Of a stretch of DNA of 64,000 bases, positions 8,514 to 18,036 are shown one piece after another (position 1 is the stretch's first letter; the number at the start of each line of letters is the position of its first letter). Under the pieces are notes generated by a model. It made no database searches and was not told the origin of the DNA. It saw nothing but the letters and a program-made list of their open reading frames with translations. Origin of the DNA: Liopterus haemorrhoidalis (lineage: Eukaryota; Arthropoda; Insecta; Coleoptera; Dytiscidae); the NCBI GenBank assembly GCA_963971575.1, contig OZ020624.1, positions 17,329,249 to 17,393,248 on the forward strand. The letters run 5' to 3'. A program made the position numbers and the translations under genes.

Positions 8514-9062
8514 TTAAAACAATATTTGTTTTATATATTTTGCTGTTAAGTTAATTATAAGGGAGTTATTTATATTTCAAATATATGGAGTTCGCGCGCT
8601 TGTCGTTAGGAAATTTCCACATTAAACAATATATTGTCCACTGCGATTAAAAGTTTTTTCAGCTCTAAATTCGCTTATTTTTCTCTTATTTCCACATATA
8701 ATGTATATTCTCTTCTTTCTCACCATCTCTCCTATGATTTGCACAAGTTTTTTGTCCTTACAGTAACTTTTGCACACGTATTCGTCAGTTTTTGAGTACA
8801 AAATATCACTTTTTCATTTTTATTACGTCTTTTATTAATATTATACGTCTTAAAATATTTTGAACGCGGTAATACCCTTTTTTTAGCGCATTCAACTTAC
8901 CTATTTACGTCTTAAAAGCGTCATAAGTTGGTTTTTTGCGCCTTTTAGGTTAACTATTTTTGACCTCTTTTTTCTTAACCCTCTTAACTAACCCATTTCT
9001 CTTTTAAACGTCTTAGCTCCACATATATTTAGCTGTTAAGTGAATTATAAGGGAGTTGCTTA
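8514..9062. repeat. Satellite, B-type monomer, unit 1
   Basis: A B-type monomer starts at TTTTGCTGTTAAG, with landmarks GTTCGCGCGCTTG, TAGGAAATTTCCAC, TTGTCCACTGCGATTAAAAG, TTTGTCCTTACAGT and GAACGCGGTAA, and ends with CGTCTTAGCTCCACATATATT. The next monomer has just begun when the DNA-transposon nest interrupts it at TTA. Confidence 0.8.
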
Positions 9063-9503
9063 GGGTACATTCGATTTGACGCCCCGACCGTTCCGAGCAC
9101 GTTCTGTACACTCAAACGTGTTCGATTTGACGCTCGGAGTACACTCAATTGCATTCGTTTTGCGATCGAGCGAGCATTTAGAGTGCGCTCTATGTGTTCG
9201 AGGTTTCAATGCCGGGTTTACATTGGTAGAGTAAAAGAAGTAACTAGCGCAAGTAACTAGCAACTAGTTACTATCCCTGTGTAAACAGTTGACATTGTGG
9301 CTAGTAGAGTACTAGGTGCCAGTAGTTGGGCTAGGATAGCAGTTAGCTCGTCGACGTATTTACTAGCTACTGTCTTTTCCCCCACTACGCAAAATTGATT
9401 CATTTCAAATTGGCGGCAAGCGATAACCTGTCATAACAAATAGAAAAAAACCCATATCAGGTAAGTTACAATTTATTTACATAAATTGCGTAACATTGAT
9501 TTA

Positions 9504-9563
9504 TTAATTGATGATTTTTGAAATCATCTGGGAAATAACTGCCTTTGATACACGAAAAAGATG
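9504..9563 (-). pseudogene. Harbinger transposase, segment beyond the MITE, unit 1
   Basis: On the far side of the MITE the same protein resumes with a helix-turn-helix-like stretch (FRVSKAVISQMISKII), followed at once by a stop (complement of 9504-9506). This directly shows that the MITE inserted into coding DNA of the Harbinger element. Confidence 0.7.
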
Positions 9564-9571
9564 TTGTAGAC

Positions 9572-9875
9572 CAGTGTTTCTCGACCAAAAACGCACCGTG
9601 GACCAGAATAATATATAATTTTCTAACGCGGACTACTAATAATAATTGTTGGTTTATTTTTTGCATGTTAACAAATATATTTAATGTGCTACTATACACA
9701 TGTATTTTATTTGTAGAAAATCACAGAAAATAAACAAAATATAAACTATTTACATAAAAAATGTGCAAAATAAATTAAAAATAAAACTGCAAAAAACACA
9801 TAAAAACTTTCGCGGACCACTAAAAGTTTTCTGGGGACCACTGGTGGTCCGCGGACCACCTGTTTAGAAATACTG
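9572..9875. mobile_element. hAT-type MITE 2, innermost, unit 1
   Basis: A 304-bp element with left end CAGTGTTTCTCGACC and right end ...TTTAGAAATACTG. It has an exact 8-bp duplication TTGTAGAC (9564-9571, 9876-9883). A GTGGTCCGCGGACCAC palindrome lies near the right end. TIRs are imperfect but the 8-bp duplication and CAGTG start fit hAT. It is non-coding. Confidence 0.92.
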
Positions 9876-9883
9876 TTGTAGAC

Positions 9884-10196
9884 TACAATAACTATTTCCT
9901 GTGGCTAGGAAATAAAGCGTTAATTCCAATTTTATTTTTGCTGGAATCGCATCCCTTATTAGTGTATCAGTTCGTTGTATTAATGGACTAACTAAATTTA
10001 ATAGCCTATTAAAATCATCTGGTGTCATTCTTAAACACAGTCTGTACTCTTTTTGATCTTCCACGGCTAATTCACGAAATAGAAGGACTGATGCGCCATG
10101 GGTAGTTCTTCTATCAATCCATTTTTTAACCCATTTTTGTTTAGGCTTAAATTCTGTACCGAATATTTCAATAAGACAATCAATTATTTCCTCCAC
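9884..10196 (-). pseudogene. Harbinger transposase, N-terminal part, unit 1
   Basis: About 104 codons. The motifs RRTTHGASVLLFREL, EYRLCLRMTPDDFNRLL and KLELTLYFLATGNSY match the N-terminal region of HARBI1-like transposases (family pattern: F..LR(M)....F..LL, then L..LRFLATG.SY.SL). The frame reaches the MITE target duplication and is then broken. The catalytic DDE domain is absent. In plant and animal family members the protein cuts and rejoins DNA at 3-bp targets together with a Myb-like partner; no partner gene is here. Confidence 0.8.
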
Positions 10197-10472
10197 AAGA
10201 AATGATGTAATTCAAAATACCACTTCTTTAATGGCATCACGCCGGCGACGATGTATATCCACATTCATAAACTATTTTTTGCAAAAAGATAATTTCACTG
10301 CAAAATCACAGCGAAGATGTCAAATGTGTTTTGACACTTACTATCCAGAAAATAAGATATGTATGTCAATTGCGTATGAACACCTACTATCCTGAAAATA
10401 AGATAGTAGAGTAGAGCGCGTAGTACTTGCGCTAGTTACTAGCTCTTTTACTCTACCAATGTAAACCCGGCA

Positions 10473-11014
10473 TAAGACCGAGCATATGGAGTATGACGTA
10501 AAAAAGTGGGGGAACGGCGGGAAAGAAATGAAAGTTTAAAATTAAATTATAAATAAAATAAAAATAATAGCCTTAGACAAATAACAATAGACAAATAATA
10601 TTGTTATTTGTCTATGGCTACAGAGTACGGCCATTTTATGTATTTGTGACGTTCTGCAAACAGCAAAAAAATTATTAAAATACACCGTTCATAAAATTAA
10701 AATGGAAAAAATTCATTAAATCAATTCATTAATTATTATCTAATTTAAAATTAATATTATTTCTTCAACATTGAAAAAAAAAAAAAAATCAAGAAAAAAC
10801 CGAGGTACAATATAATTTTGATTCATGACTGACTTGAACTAATCTGACAGTAAAAATGCCGCCTAAAATTGTAGGGTTAGATTTTATAAACATTACGTCA
10901 CAACAACGGTCACTCCGTGTTCGAGTTGCTGCGCTCCGTTAGTGCTCTATTCATGACGTCACCATCAACTGTTCGCTCAGCGCTCGCTCTACCCTGTACA
11001 ACTCGAATGCACCC
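10473..11014. other. Right arm of the outer transposon
   Basis: Non-coding, AT-rich DNA with an inverted repeat TAGACAAATAACAAT (10574-10588 and, inverted, 10600-10614), an A-run near 10775 whose length varies between units, and a GC-richer end with repeated TGACGTCA-like and CGCTC motifs. No protein similarity was recognised. Confidence 0.55.
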
Positions 11015-13429
11015 TTATATTTCAAATATTTGGAGTTCACCGGTTTAGCGTTAGGAAATTTCCACTGTAAACAATGTATTGTCCACTGCGATTAAAAGTT
11101 TTTTCAGCTCTAAATTCGCTTATTTTTCTCTTCTTTCCACTTATTATGTATATTCTCTTCTTTCTCACCATCTGTCCTAAGATTTGCATCAGTTTTTTGT
11201 CTTTACAGTCACTTTTGCACACGTATTCGTCAGTTTTTGGGTACAAAGTATCACTTTTTCATTCTTATTACGCCTTTTATTAATATTTCACGTCTTAAAA
11301 TATTTTGAACGCGGTAAAACCCTTTTTTTAGCGCATTCAACTTACCTATTTACGTCTTAAAACCGTCATAAGTTGGTTTTTTGCGTCTTTTAGGTTAACT
11401 ATTTTTGACCTCTTTTTTCTTAACTTTCTTAACTAACCTATTTTTATTTTAAACGTCTTAACTCCACATATATCTTCCTGTTAAGTGAATAATAAGGGAG
11501 TTATTTATATTACAAATATTTGAAGTTTTCCCTCCATTACTCTACAAATATTACTCGAATCAAAAAAATGTATTTATGTTAAGAATTTGCCTTTTAATTT
11601 TAAACAATATTTGTTTTATATATTTTGCTGTTTAGTGAATTATAAGAGAGTTAATTATTTTTCAAATATTCGATAGAGTTCGCGCTCTTGGCGTTAGGAA
11701 ATTTCCACTGTAAACAATGTATTGTCCACAGCGGTTAAAAGTTTTTTCAGCTTTAAATTCACTTGTTGTTCCCTTATTTCCACTTATTATGTCTATTCTG
11801 TTCTTTCTCACCGTCTGTCCTATGATTTGCACAAGTTTCTTGTCTTTACAGTCACCTTGCGCACTTATAATAACCAATTTCTCTTTAAAGCGTCTTAACT
11901 CCACATATATGTTGTTGTTAAGTGAATAATAAGGGAATTATTTATATGACAAATATTTGAAGATTTCCCGCCATAACTCTACAAATATTTATCGAATCAA
12001 AAACATGTATTTATATTAATGATTTGGCTTTTAATTTTAAATAATACTGGTTTTACATGTTTTGTTGTTAAGTGAAATATAAGGGAGTTATTTTTATTTA
12101 AAATATTTGGAGTTCGCGCGCTTGGCGTTAGGAAATTTCCACTGTAAACAAAGTATTGTCCACAGCGGTTAAAAGTTTTTTCAGCTTTAAATTCACTTGT
12201 TGTTCCCTTATTTCCACTTATTATGTCTATTTTGTTCTTTCTCACCGTCTGTCCTCTGATTTGCACAAGTTTTTTGTCTTTACAGTCACTTTTGCGCACG
12301 TATTCGTGAAATCTTGAGCACAAAGTATCAATTTTTGAGCACAAAGTATCACTATTTTATTCTTATTACGTCCTTTTATTAATATTTCACGTCTTAAATT
12401 ATGTTGAACGCGGTAAAACACTTTTTTTAGCTCTTTCGTCTTAATTATTTACGTCTTAAAACCGTCATAAATTAGTTTTTTGCGTCTTTTAGGTTAACTA
12501 TTTTTGACATCTTTTTTTTTAACCCTTTCAACTAACCTATTTCTCTTTTAAACTTTATGAATCCACATATGTTTTGCTGTTAAGTGAATAATAAGGGAAT
12601 TATTTACATTACAAACATTTGAAGTTTTCCCGCCATAACTCTACAAATATTTATCGAATCAAAAAAATGTATTTTGCTGTTATGTGAATTATAAGGGAGT
12701 TATTTATATTTCAAATATTTGGAGTTCGCGCGCTTGGCGTTAGGAAATTTCCACTGTAAACAATGTATTGTTAGGGTGACCATCCGTCCCGGTTTTCCGG
12801 GATTGTCCCGGTGTCCCGAAAAATGTTCTCGGGACGCCCGATTGTCCCGGTTTTTGAGGTGAGGACTCCTTTTGCTCTTCACTTTGAATTTGGGGGAGGT
12901 GAGGACCTTTTTGTTTTTTTTTTTGCTCTTTTCTTTGAATTTGGGAGGTGAGGACCTTTTTTTTTTGCTCCTCACTTGGATGTGGGAGGAAACAAAGACC
13001 TTCTTTTTTTTCCCTGTGTCCCGGTTTCTCTTCACTGAAATCTGGTCACCCTATGTATTGTGTCTACTGCGATTCAAAGTTTTTTCAGCTCTAAATTCGT
13101 TTATTGTTCCCTTATTTCCACTTATTACGTCTATTCTCTTCTTTCTCACCATCTGTCCTATGATTTGTACAAGTTTTTTGTCTTTACAGTCACCTTCGCA
13201 CACGTATTCGTCAGTTTTTGAGCACAAAGTATCACTTTTTCATTCTTTTGACGCCTTTTATTATTATTTCACGTCTTAAAATATATTGAACGCGGTAAAA
13301 CTCTTTTTTTAATTCCTTCGACCTACTTATTTACGTCTTAAAACCGTCATAAGTTGGTTTTTTGCGTCCTTTAGGTTAACTATTTTTGACATCTTTTTAC
13401 TTAACCCTATTAACTAACCGATTTCTCTT
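11015..13429. repeat. Satellite block of alternating B and A segments, unit 1
   Basis: Four B-type segments (heads near 11030, 11680, 12110 and 12720) alternate with A-type segments (near 11480, 11910 and 12580). The second B segment is shortened by about 200 bp. In units 1 and 3 the last A segment has lost about 50 bp relative to unit 2. The last B segment carries a MITE at 12772-13053. Segments are 10-20% diverged by eye, so this satellite is old. Confidence 0.85.
12772..13053. mobile_element. hAT-type MITE 3 in satellite, unit 1
   Basis: A 282-bp element starting TAGGGTGACCATCCGTCCCGG and ending ATCTGGTCACCCTA, with an exact 8-bp duplication TGTATTGT (12764-12771, 13054-13061). Undisturbed B segments elsewhere in the unit show the empty site with a single TGTATTGT. 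GTCCCGG repeats lie at the left end and GGTGAGGAC repeats inside. Open frames across it are artefacts of its composition. Confidence 0.93.
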
Positions 13430-13695
13430 GATGACTTGATGAAAATTGAGGGGTTATTGTCTGTAGCACTGACCAGTAAGGATTTGTTTGATATCGTTTT
13501 CTTTCGAAACACTGTGTTTATGTTTATTTCAGGCTCGAGTATTCGATATTATTAATTACTTTCTGAGATTTATGTTCAGTAACTGATACAATTTTTAATA
13601 TATAAAACCTTTAATTTAACTATGAAATTAACTATATTGAAAAGAGCACATTATTATACAGAGACGAAACTGAAAATAATATAATACTGTAACTG
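13430..13695. other. Unique spacer, unit 1
   Basis: About 265 bp of AT-rich DNA between satellite and minisatellite array 2. I see no coding frame, terminal repeats or similarity to other parts of the unit. Confidence 0.5.
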
Positions 13696-14639
13696 TTACC
13701 ATATGGTCGTTCTACCATTTGGTCATCTAACGATATGTTAAGGTAACCATTTGGTCAGCTAACCACATGGTCTGGTAATTCATACGTAAGCTAACCTATT
13801 GATCATGTATCCATTTAGTCAGGTAACCATTTCGTCAACTAACCATATGGGCAGTTAACCATTTAGTCAGCTAACCACGTGCTTCGGTAAACATTTCGTC
13901 AGCTTATCATATGTTAGGTAACTCAATTTCGTCAGCTAACCATATAATTAGGATACCATTTCATCAACGAAAAATATGAACAACTAACCATTTATTCAGC
14001 TAACCATATGCTCAGCAAACTATTTGGTCAGCTTACCACATGGTAAGGCAATTCTTTCGTAAGCTAACTATATTGGTCAGTTAACATTTTGTCTGCTAAC
14101 CACATGGTGAGGTAAACATTTAGTTAGCTAACCATATGGTCAGGTAATCATTTGGTCATCAAACCATATGGTCATGTAACCATTTCGTCAGCTGACCATA
14201 TGGTCAGAAAACCATTTGGTCTGCTAACCAAATGGTCAAGTAATCATTTGGTCAGGTAACCATTTTGTCAGATAACCATATGGTTAGGTAACCACTTGGT
14301 CAGCTAATCAAACGGTCAGGTAACCATTTCGTCAGCTAACCATATGGTCAGTTAACAATTTTTCCAGCTAACCATATGGTCAGGTAACCATTTTGTCAGC
14401 TGACCATATGGCCAGGTAATATTTTTGTAAGGTAACCATATAATTCATGTAACCATTTGGTCATCTTAACCTATGCTTGCTCAGCAAACCATTTTGTCTG
14501 CCAACGACATGGTCAGGTAACGATTTGGTCGGAAACACATATGGTCAGGTAACCATTTGGTCAGCTAACCATATGGTTAGGTAACCATTTGTTCGGCTAA
14601 CCATATGATCAGGTAAGATTTTGGTCAGCTAACTATATG
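13696..14639. repeat. Minisatellite array 2 (16/32-bp period), unit 1
   Basis: About 940 bp of the same 16/32-bp repeat as array 1, but more degenerate in its left half. The right end (from about 14330) closely resembles the end of array 1, including an irregular block. The array joins B-type satellite without a visible boundary feature. Confidence 0.9.
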
Positions 14640-15817
14640 TTTTCCTATTTCTCTTTAAGCGTCTTAACTCCACATATATTTTGCTGTTAATTGAATAATA
14701 AGGGAGTTATTTATATTTCAAATATTTGGAGTTCGCGCGCTTGGCGTTAGGCAATTTCCACTGTAAATATTGTATTGTCCACTGCGATTAAAAGATTTTT
14801 TGGCTTTAAATTAACTTAATTGTTCTCTTATTTCCACTTATTATGTCTATTCTTTTCTTTCTCACCATCTGTCCTATGATTTGCACAAGTTTTTTGTCTT
14901 TACAGTCACTTTCGCACAAGTATTCGTCAGTTTTTGAGCACAAAACATCACATTTTTATTCTTCTTACGTCCTTTTTTTTTATTATTTCACGTCTTAAAT
15001 TATTTTGAACCTGGTAAAACACTTTTTTTTACTCTTTCGATTTAATTATTTACGTCTTAAAACCGTCATAAATTAGTTTTTTGCGTCTTTTAGGTTAACT
15101 ATTTTTGACATCTTTTTTTTTAACCCTTTCAACTAACCTATTTCTCTTTTAAACTTTATGAATCCACATATGTTTTGCTGTTAAGTGAATAATAAGGGAA
15201 TTATTTACATTACAAACATTTGAAGTTTTCCCGCCATAACTCTACAAATATTTATCGAATCAAAAAAATGTATTTATGTTAGGGATTTACCCTTTAATTT
15301 TAAACAATATTTATTTTATATATTTAGCTGTTATGTGAATTATAAGGGAGTTATTTATATTTCAAATATTTGGAGTTCGCGCGCTTGGCGTTAGGCAATT
15401 TCCACTGTAAATATTGTATTGTCCACTGCGATTAAAAGATTTTTTGGCTTTAAATTAACTTAATTGTTCTCTTATTTCCACTTATTATGTCTATTCTTTT
15501 CTTTCTCACCATCTGTCCTATGATTTGCACAAGTTTTTTGTCTTTACAGTCACTTTCGCACAAGTATTCGTCAGTTTTTGAGCACAAAACATCACATTTT
15601 TATTCTTCTTACGTCCTTTTTTTTTATTATTTCACGTCTTAAATTATTTTGAACCTGGTAAAACACTTTTTTTTACTCTTTCGATTTAATTATTTACGTC
15701 TTAAACCGTCATAAGTTAGTTTTTTGCGTCTCTTAGGTTAACTGTTTTTGACATTTTTTTTTTTTTTTAACTCTTTAACTAACCTGTTTCTCTTTTAAAC
15801 GTTTTGACTCAACATAT
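14640..15817. repeat. Satellite B-A-B block with recent 643-bp duplication, unit 1
   Basis: Two B segments (from about 14679 and 15322) flank one A segment. The B segments share unusual variants (TAGGCAATTTCCACTGTAAATATTG, split here as TAGGCAATTTCC and TGTAAATATTG), so the 643-bp spacing is a recent tandem duplication and gives the A+B monomer length. The block ends with ATAT (15814-15817), the target duplication of gypsy copy 2. Confidence 0.82.
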
Positions 15818-17313
15818 TGTTATTGGTAAGAATTAATGGGGCCATTAATTGTTGCAGAACGGCCGAGTGTTAGGTAGTTTTTCGAAGAGGGCGCGCTGAG
15901 CAATGGCGTGGCGGCAGCACCATACAGGCGGTCGGTATTGTGTCCCGCGCTTGTATCGGCGTGGGAAGAAGAGAGGAGGTCACATGACCGGACCATTCTA
16001 TCATGCCCGGGTAACTCCTATAGCCCGTTTGAACATACAGTTTTAGTTTGCGATTCTTTCACATGGCGCTGTAGTGACTTGGTCGCTGGCTTGGTCGGAT
16101 GGGGAAGAACACGTTATTACCGACTGCAACACCGTACGCCTACCGCCATTACAGAATTTTAGAGTTCAAAATAAACTGAAAATATTAGTCTACTATTTGT
16201 GTATTCGTGGAATTTAATTAATAATAAGTGACTTTATTGAAAATACAAATTTTAAAGATAAATATACGATCTTTATATTTATTATTATTCACAAATCGAC
16301 GTGTTCGTTTTCTAATTACCCAATATGGAGCCTATTGTACCATTTCCAAGGAATATTAAAAATATTGTGTTCCGGGATGTTATGATATTACATCAACTAG
16401 ACATCGTTCTCCTTTAATTGAAGCCGATGTTTTTAACGTGTGGGTGAATTGCATCAGGCATCCAAAATTTGAATGGTATATTCAAAAAGTAAGCAAAATA
16501 TATATAAGAAAAGTGATTTAAAATGATAAAGATTCTTTACTGTTTAATATACTTTTTAATAAGATGAATATTGGGCGCTACCTATATATAAATTTATTGA
16601 AGTATCTTAATTATGATAACCACTCATCTACAGTTTATTTAATTGTGTATTATTATGTGTATAGTTATATATATATATATATACAACAAAAGCCGTACGA
16701 AGTACCCGTACATCAGGTAATTTTAATGATTATAGTATTTTTTTCTTTATAGTCTCTTTTTTCTAAAATGACATATTTTAGATAATATATGTAAAAATAT
16801 ATAAATATAGACTTAATATTTTAATTGTTTGTATTTTTGTTTATTTTATTTTGTACATTGTAACATATTTATACTACATTGATGTTAACAATCTTAAAAA
16901 TGTATTTGAATTCTTCAATGTTATTTTAATAGAATTTGGAAAGCATTTAAGGATTAAATACATTTTTAAGATAGATAATATCAATTGTTAATTTAATTTT
17001 AAATAAAAGAAAATAGTGTAAATATTTAAATTTGCCACCCAAATTTTTTAATTTGCGGATCCCTCACATGGCGCTTTTACTGCTGCGCCTGATCTCCGTT
17101 ATCAGGTTTACTGAACGAACTGTTTGACAATTATTAGTAAGCGAGTTCCTCATCTAAAAAGAACTTTTTTCTATGCATTCTATCTGCGGCGTTGAAACGG
17201 AATCTCTCGGCGTGCTCGCTTGTATTTTGGTGTTTTTAGTATTATACATTTTTCATGTTTGATTAAATAAATGATATGTTAGATTGAACGCTTGTTATTT
17301 TATCGTCCTAACA
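15818..17313 (+). repeat. Gypsy copy 2: 5' LTR with 1.17 kb insertion
   Basis: A 314-bp LTR once the insertion and its duplicated target are removed. It begins TGTTATTGGTAAG and ends CCTAACA; AATAAA lies about 45 bp before the end. The LTR should hold the promoter and polyadenylation signal; the insertion separates these. Confidence 0.87.
16003..17175. mobile_element. Unclassified 1.17 kb insertion in LTR, unit 1
   Basis: This insert interrupts the LTR and is flanked by CATTCTATC on both sides (15994-16002 and 17176-17184); the intact LTR in unit 2 has this 9-mer once. The duplication is 8 or 9 bp. Terminal inverted repeats are not obvious. CACATGGCGCT occurs as a direct repeat near each end (about 16069 and 17066). 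Content is AT-rich with a TA microsatellite near 16665. A short region near 16420-16520 may be decayed coding DNA, but no domain is recognisable. It could be a hAT- or Mutator-like non-autonomous element. Confidence 0.75.
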
Positions 17314-17315
17314 AT

Positions 17316-17331
17316 TCAGAAGTGGGATCAG
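17316..17331 (+). promoter_or_regulatory. Gypsy copy 2: primer binding site
   Basis: TCAGAAGTGGGATCAG starts 2 nt after the LTR end. It is identical to the primer site at 7704-7719 of the second gypsy-like element. Confidence 0.72.
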
Positions 17332-17367
17332 CGCACTAGAATACGGTGCGTCTCGTTAGAAACGAGG

Positions 17368-18012
17368 ATGGCGGACAAAGACGGGTGCGGCTGGTTGTTC
17401 GAGGACGAGAGCCTCGACGTCGAGCCGGGTTCACCTGTAGCTGGCGGTGTCAAGAAGCGGCCAACAGCAGACCGGTGTCCCGATGCTGTACCGGACGTGG
17501 TGCAGGAAATGCAGGCCCAGCTGAAGGCGTTGCAGGCTGAGTTGCAGGACATGCAGGCCCAGAAGACAGCCAAGATGGACGCGACTGCAGGAAGCGAGAC
17601 CGGTGAGTCAGCGATACGCGGCGGAGTATCCAGCTTCCGAGCGGGAGCTGACATCCTGGACCCCTTCGATCCCGATGACCGTGAGGCCAGTGTCGACATC
17701 TGGTTGGCTCGCATCGACCAGCTGGGTTGTGTACACGGGTGGACCGAGTATGAGAAGTCCCTGTACATGCAAGCGAAGCTGAGGGGAGAAGCCAGAGCGC
17801 GGTTCAATCGGCTTCTCAAGTATGACCACACCTGGGCGGAGTGGAAAATCATGCTGAAGACGGCGTTCCCTCAACAGCATGACTTCGCGAAGATGCTGCG
17901 CGAGCTACTGGCGCGGCAAAAGGTTCCAGGGGAGAGTCTTGCTCGCTACTATCGGGCGAAGCTTGCCATGTGCGAGCGTGTTGGCATCACAGGTGACCGA
18001 GCAATCTCCTGA
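17368..18012 (+). CDS. Gypsy copy 2: Gag N-terminal part
   Basis: This 214-codon frame starts at the first ATG after the primer site (MADKDGCGW); open sequence upstream runs into the LTR and is unlikely to be translated. Residues 44-65 form a probable coiled coil (repeated MQAQ). Capsid motifs follow: DPFDPDDREASVDIWLARID (about 88-107), YMQAKLRGEARARF, W..WKIMLKTAFP, then ESLARYYRAKL. It stops at a TGA directly after AIS. The same frame continues with IIDGLPLAMQLN, so a single stop splits Gag. Known role: assembly of the intracellular particle around the element RNA. Confidence 0.85.
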   Translation: MADKDGCGWLFEDESLDVEPGSPVAGGVKKRPTADRCPDAVPDVVQEMQAQLKALQAELQDMQAQKTAKMDATAGSETGESAIRGGVSSFRAGADILDPFDPDDREASVDIWLARIDQLGCVHGWTEYEKSLYMQAKLRGEARARFNRLLKYDHTWAEWKIMLKTAFPQQHDFAKMLRELLARQKVPGESLARYYRAKLAMCERVGITGDRAIS

Positions 18013-18036
18013 ATCATCGACGGCCTCCCACTTGCG

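Larger units (their letters stand above)
9210..10472 (-). mobile_element. PIF/Harbinger-type element, nested, unit 1
   Basis: Terminal inverted repeats of about 28 bp, starting TGCCGGGTTTACATTGGTAG, are perfect for that length and continue with partial matches (GTAACTAGC). Flanking triplets are CAA and TAA, compatible with a decayed 3-bp duplication. It carries part of a Harbinger transposase on the minus strand and is itself split by a hAT-type MITE. Without the MITE and its duplication it is about 950 bp, far shorter than an autonomous element, so it is an internal-deletion derivative. Confidence 0.87.
9063..11014. mobile_element. Outer DNA transposon of nest, unit 1
   Basis: The ends are GGGTACATTCGATTTG (left) and, inverted on the right, GGGTGCATTCGAGTTG. 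TTA flanks both sides (9060-9062 and 11015-11017). Removing the element restores a satellite sequence with the expected length, which supports the 3-bp duplication. TTA duplication suggests a PIF/Harbinger-type element. About 690 bp belong to it once the nested elements are removed; no transposase is visible in that part. CGCTC-rich subterminal DNA lies inside both ends. Confidence 0.8.

Noticed and set aside
12872..13279. 135-residue hydrophobic open frame
   Set aside because: It runs across MITE 3 and its satellite flanks, with T-rich low-complexity codons; it is a composition artefact.
15908..16162. 84-residue frame starting in the LTR
   Set aside because: It crosses the junction between LTR and the 1.17 kb insert, has no domain, and is absent in unit 2.
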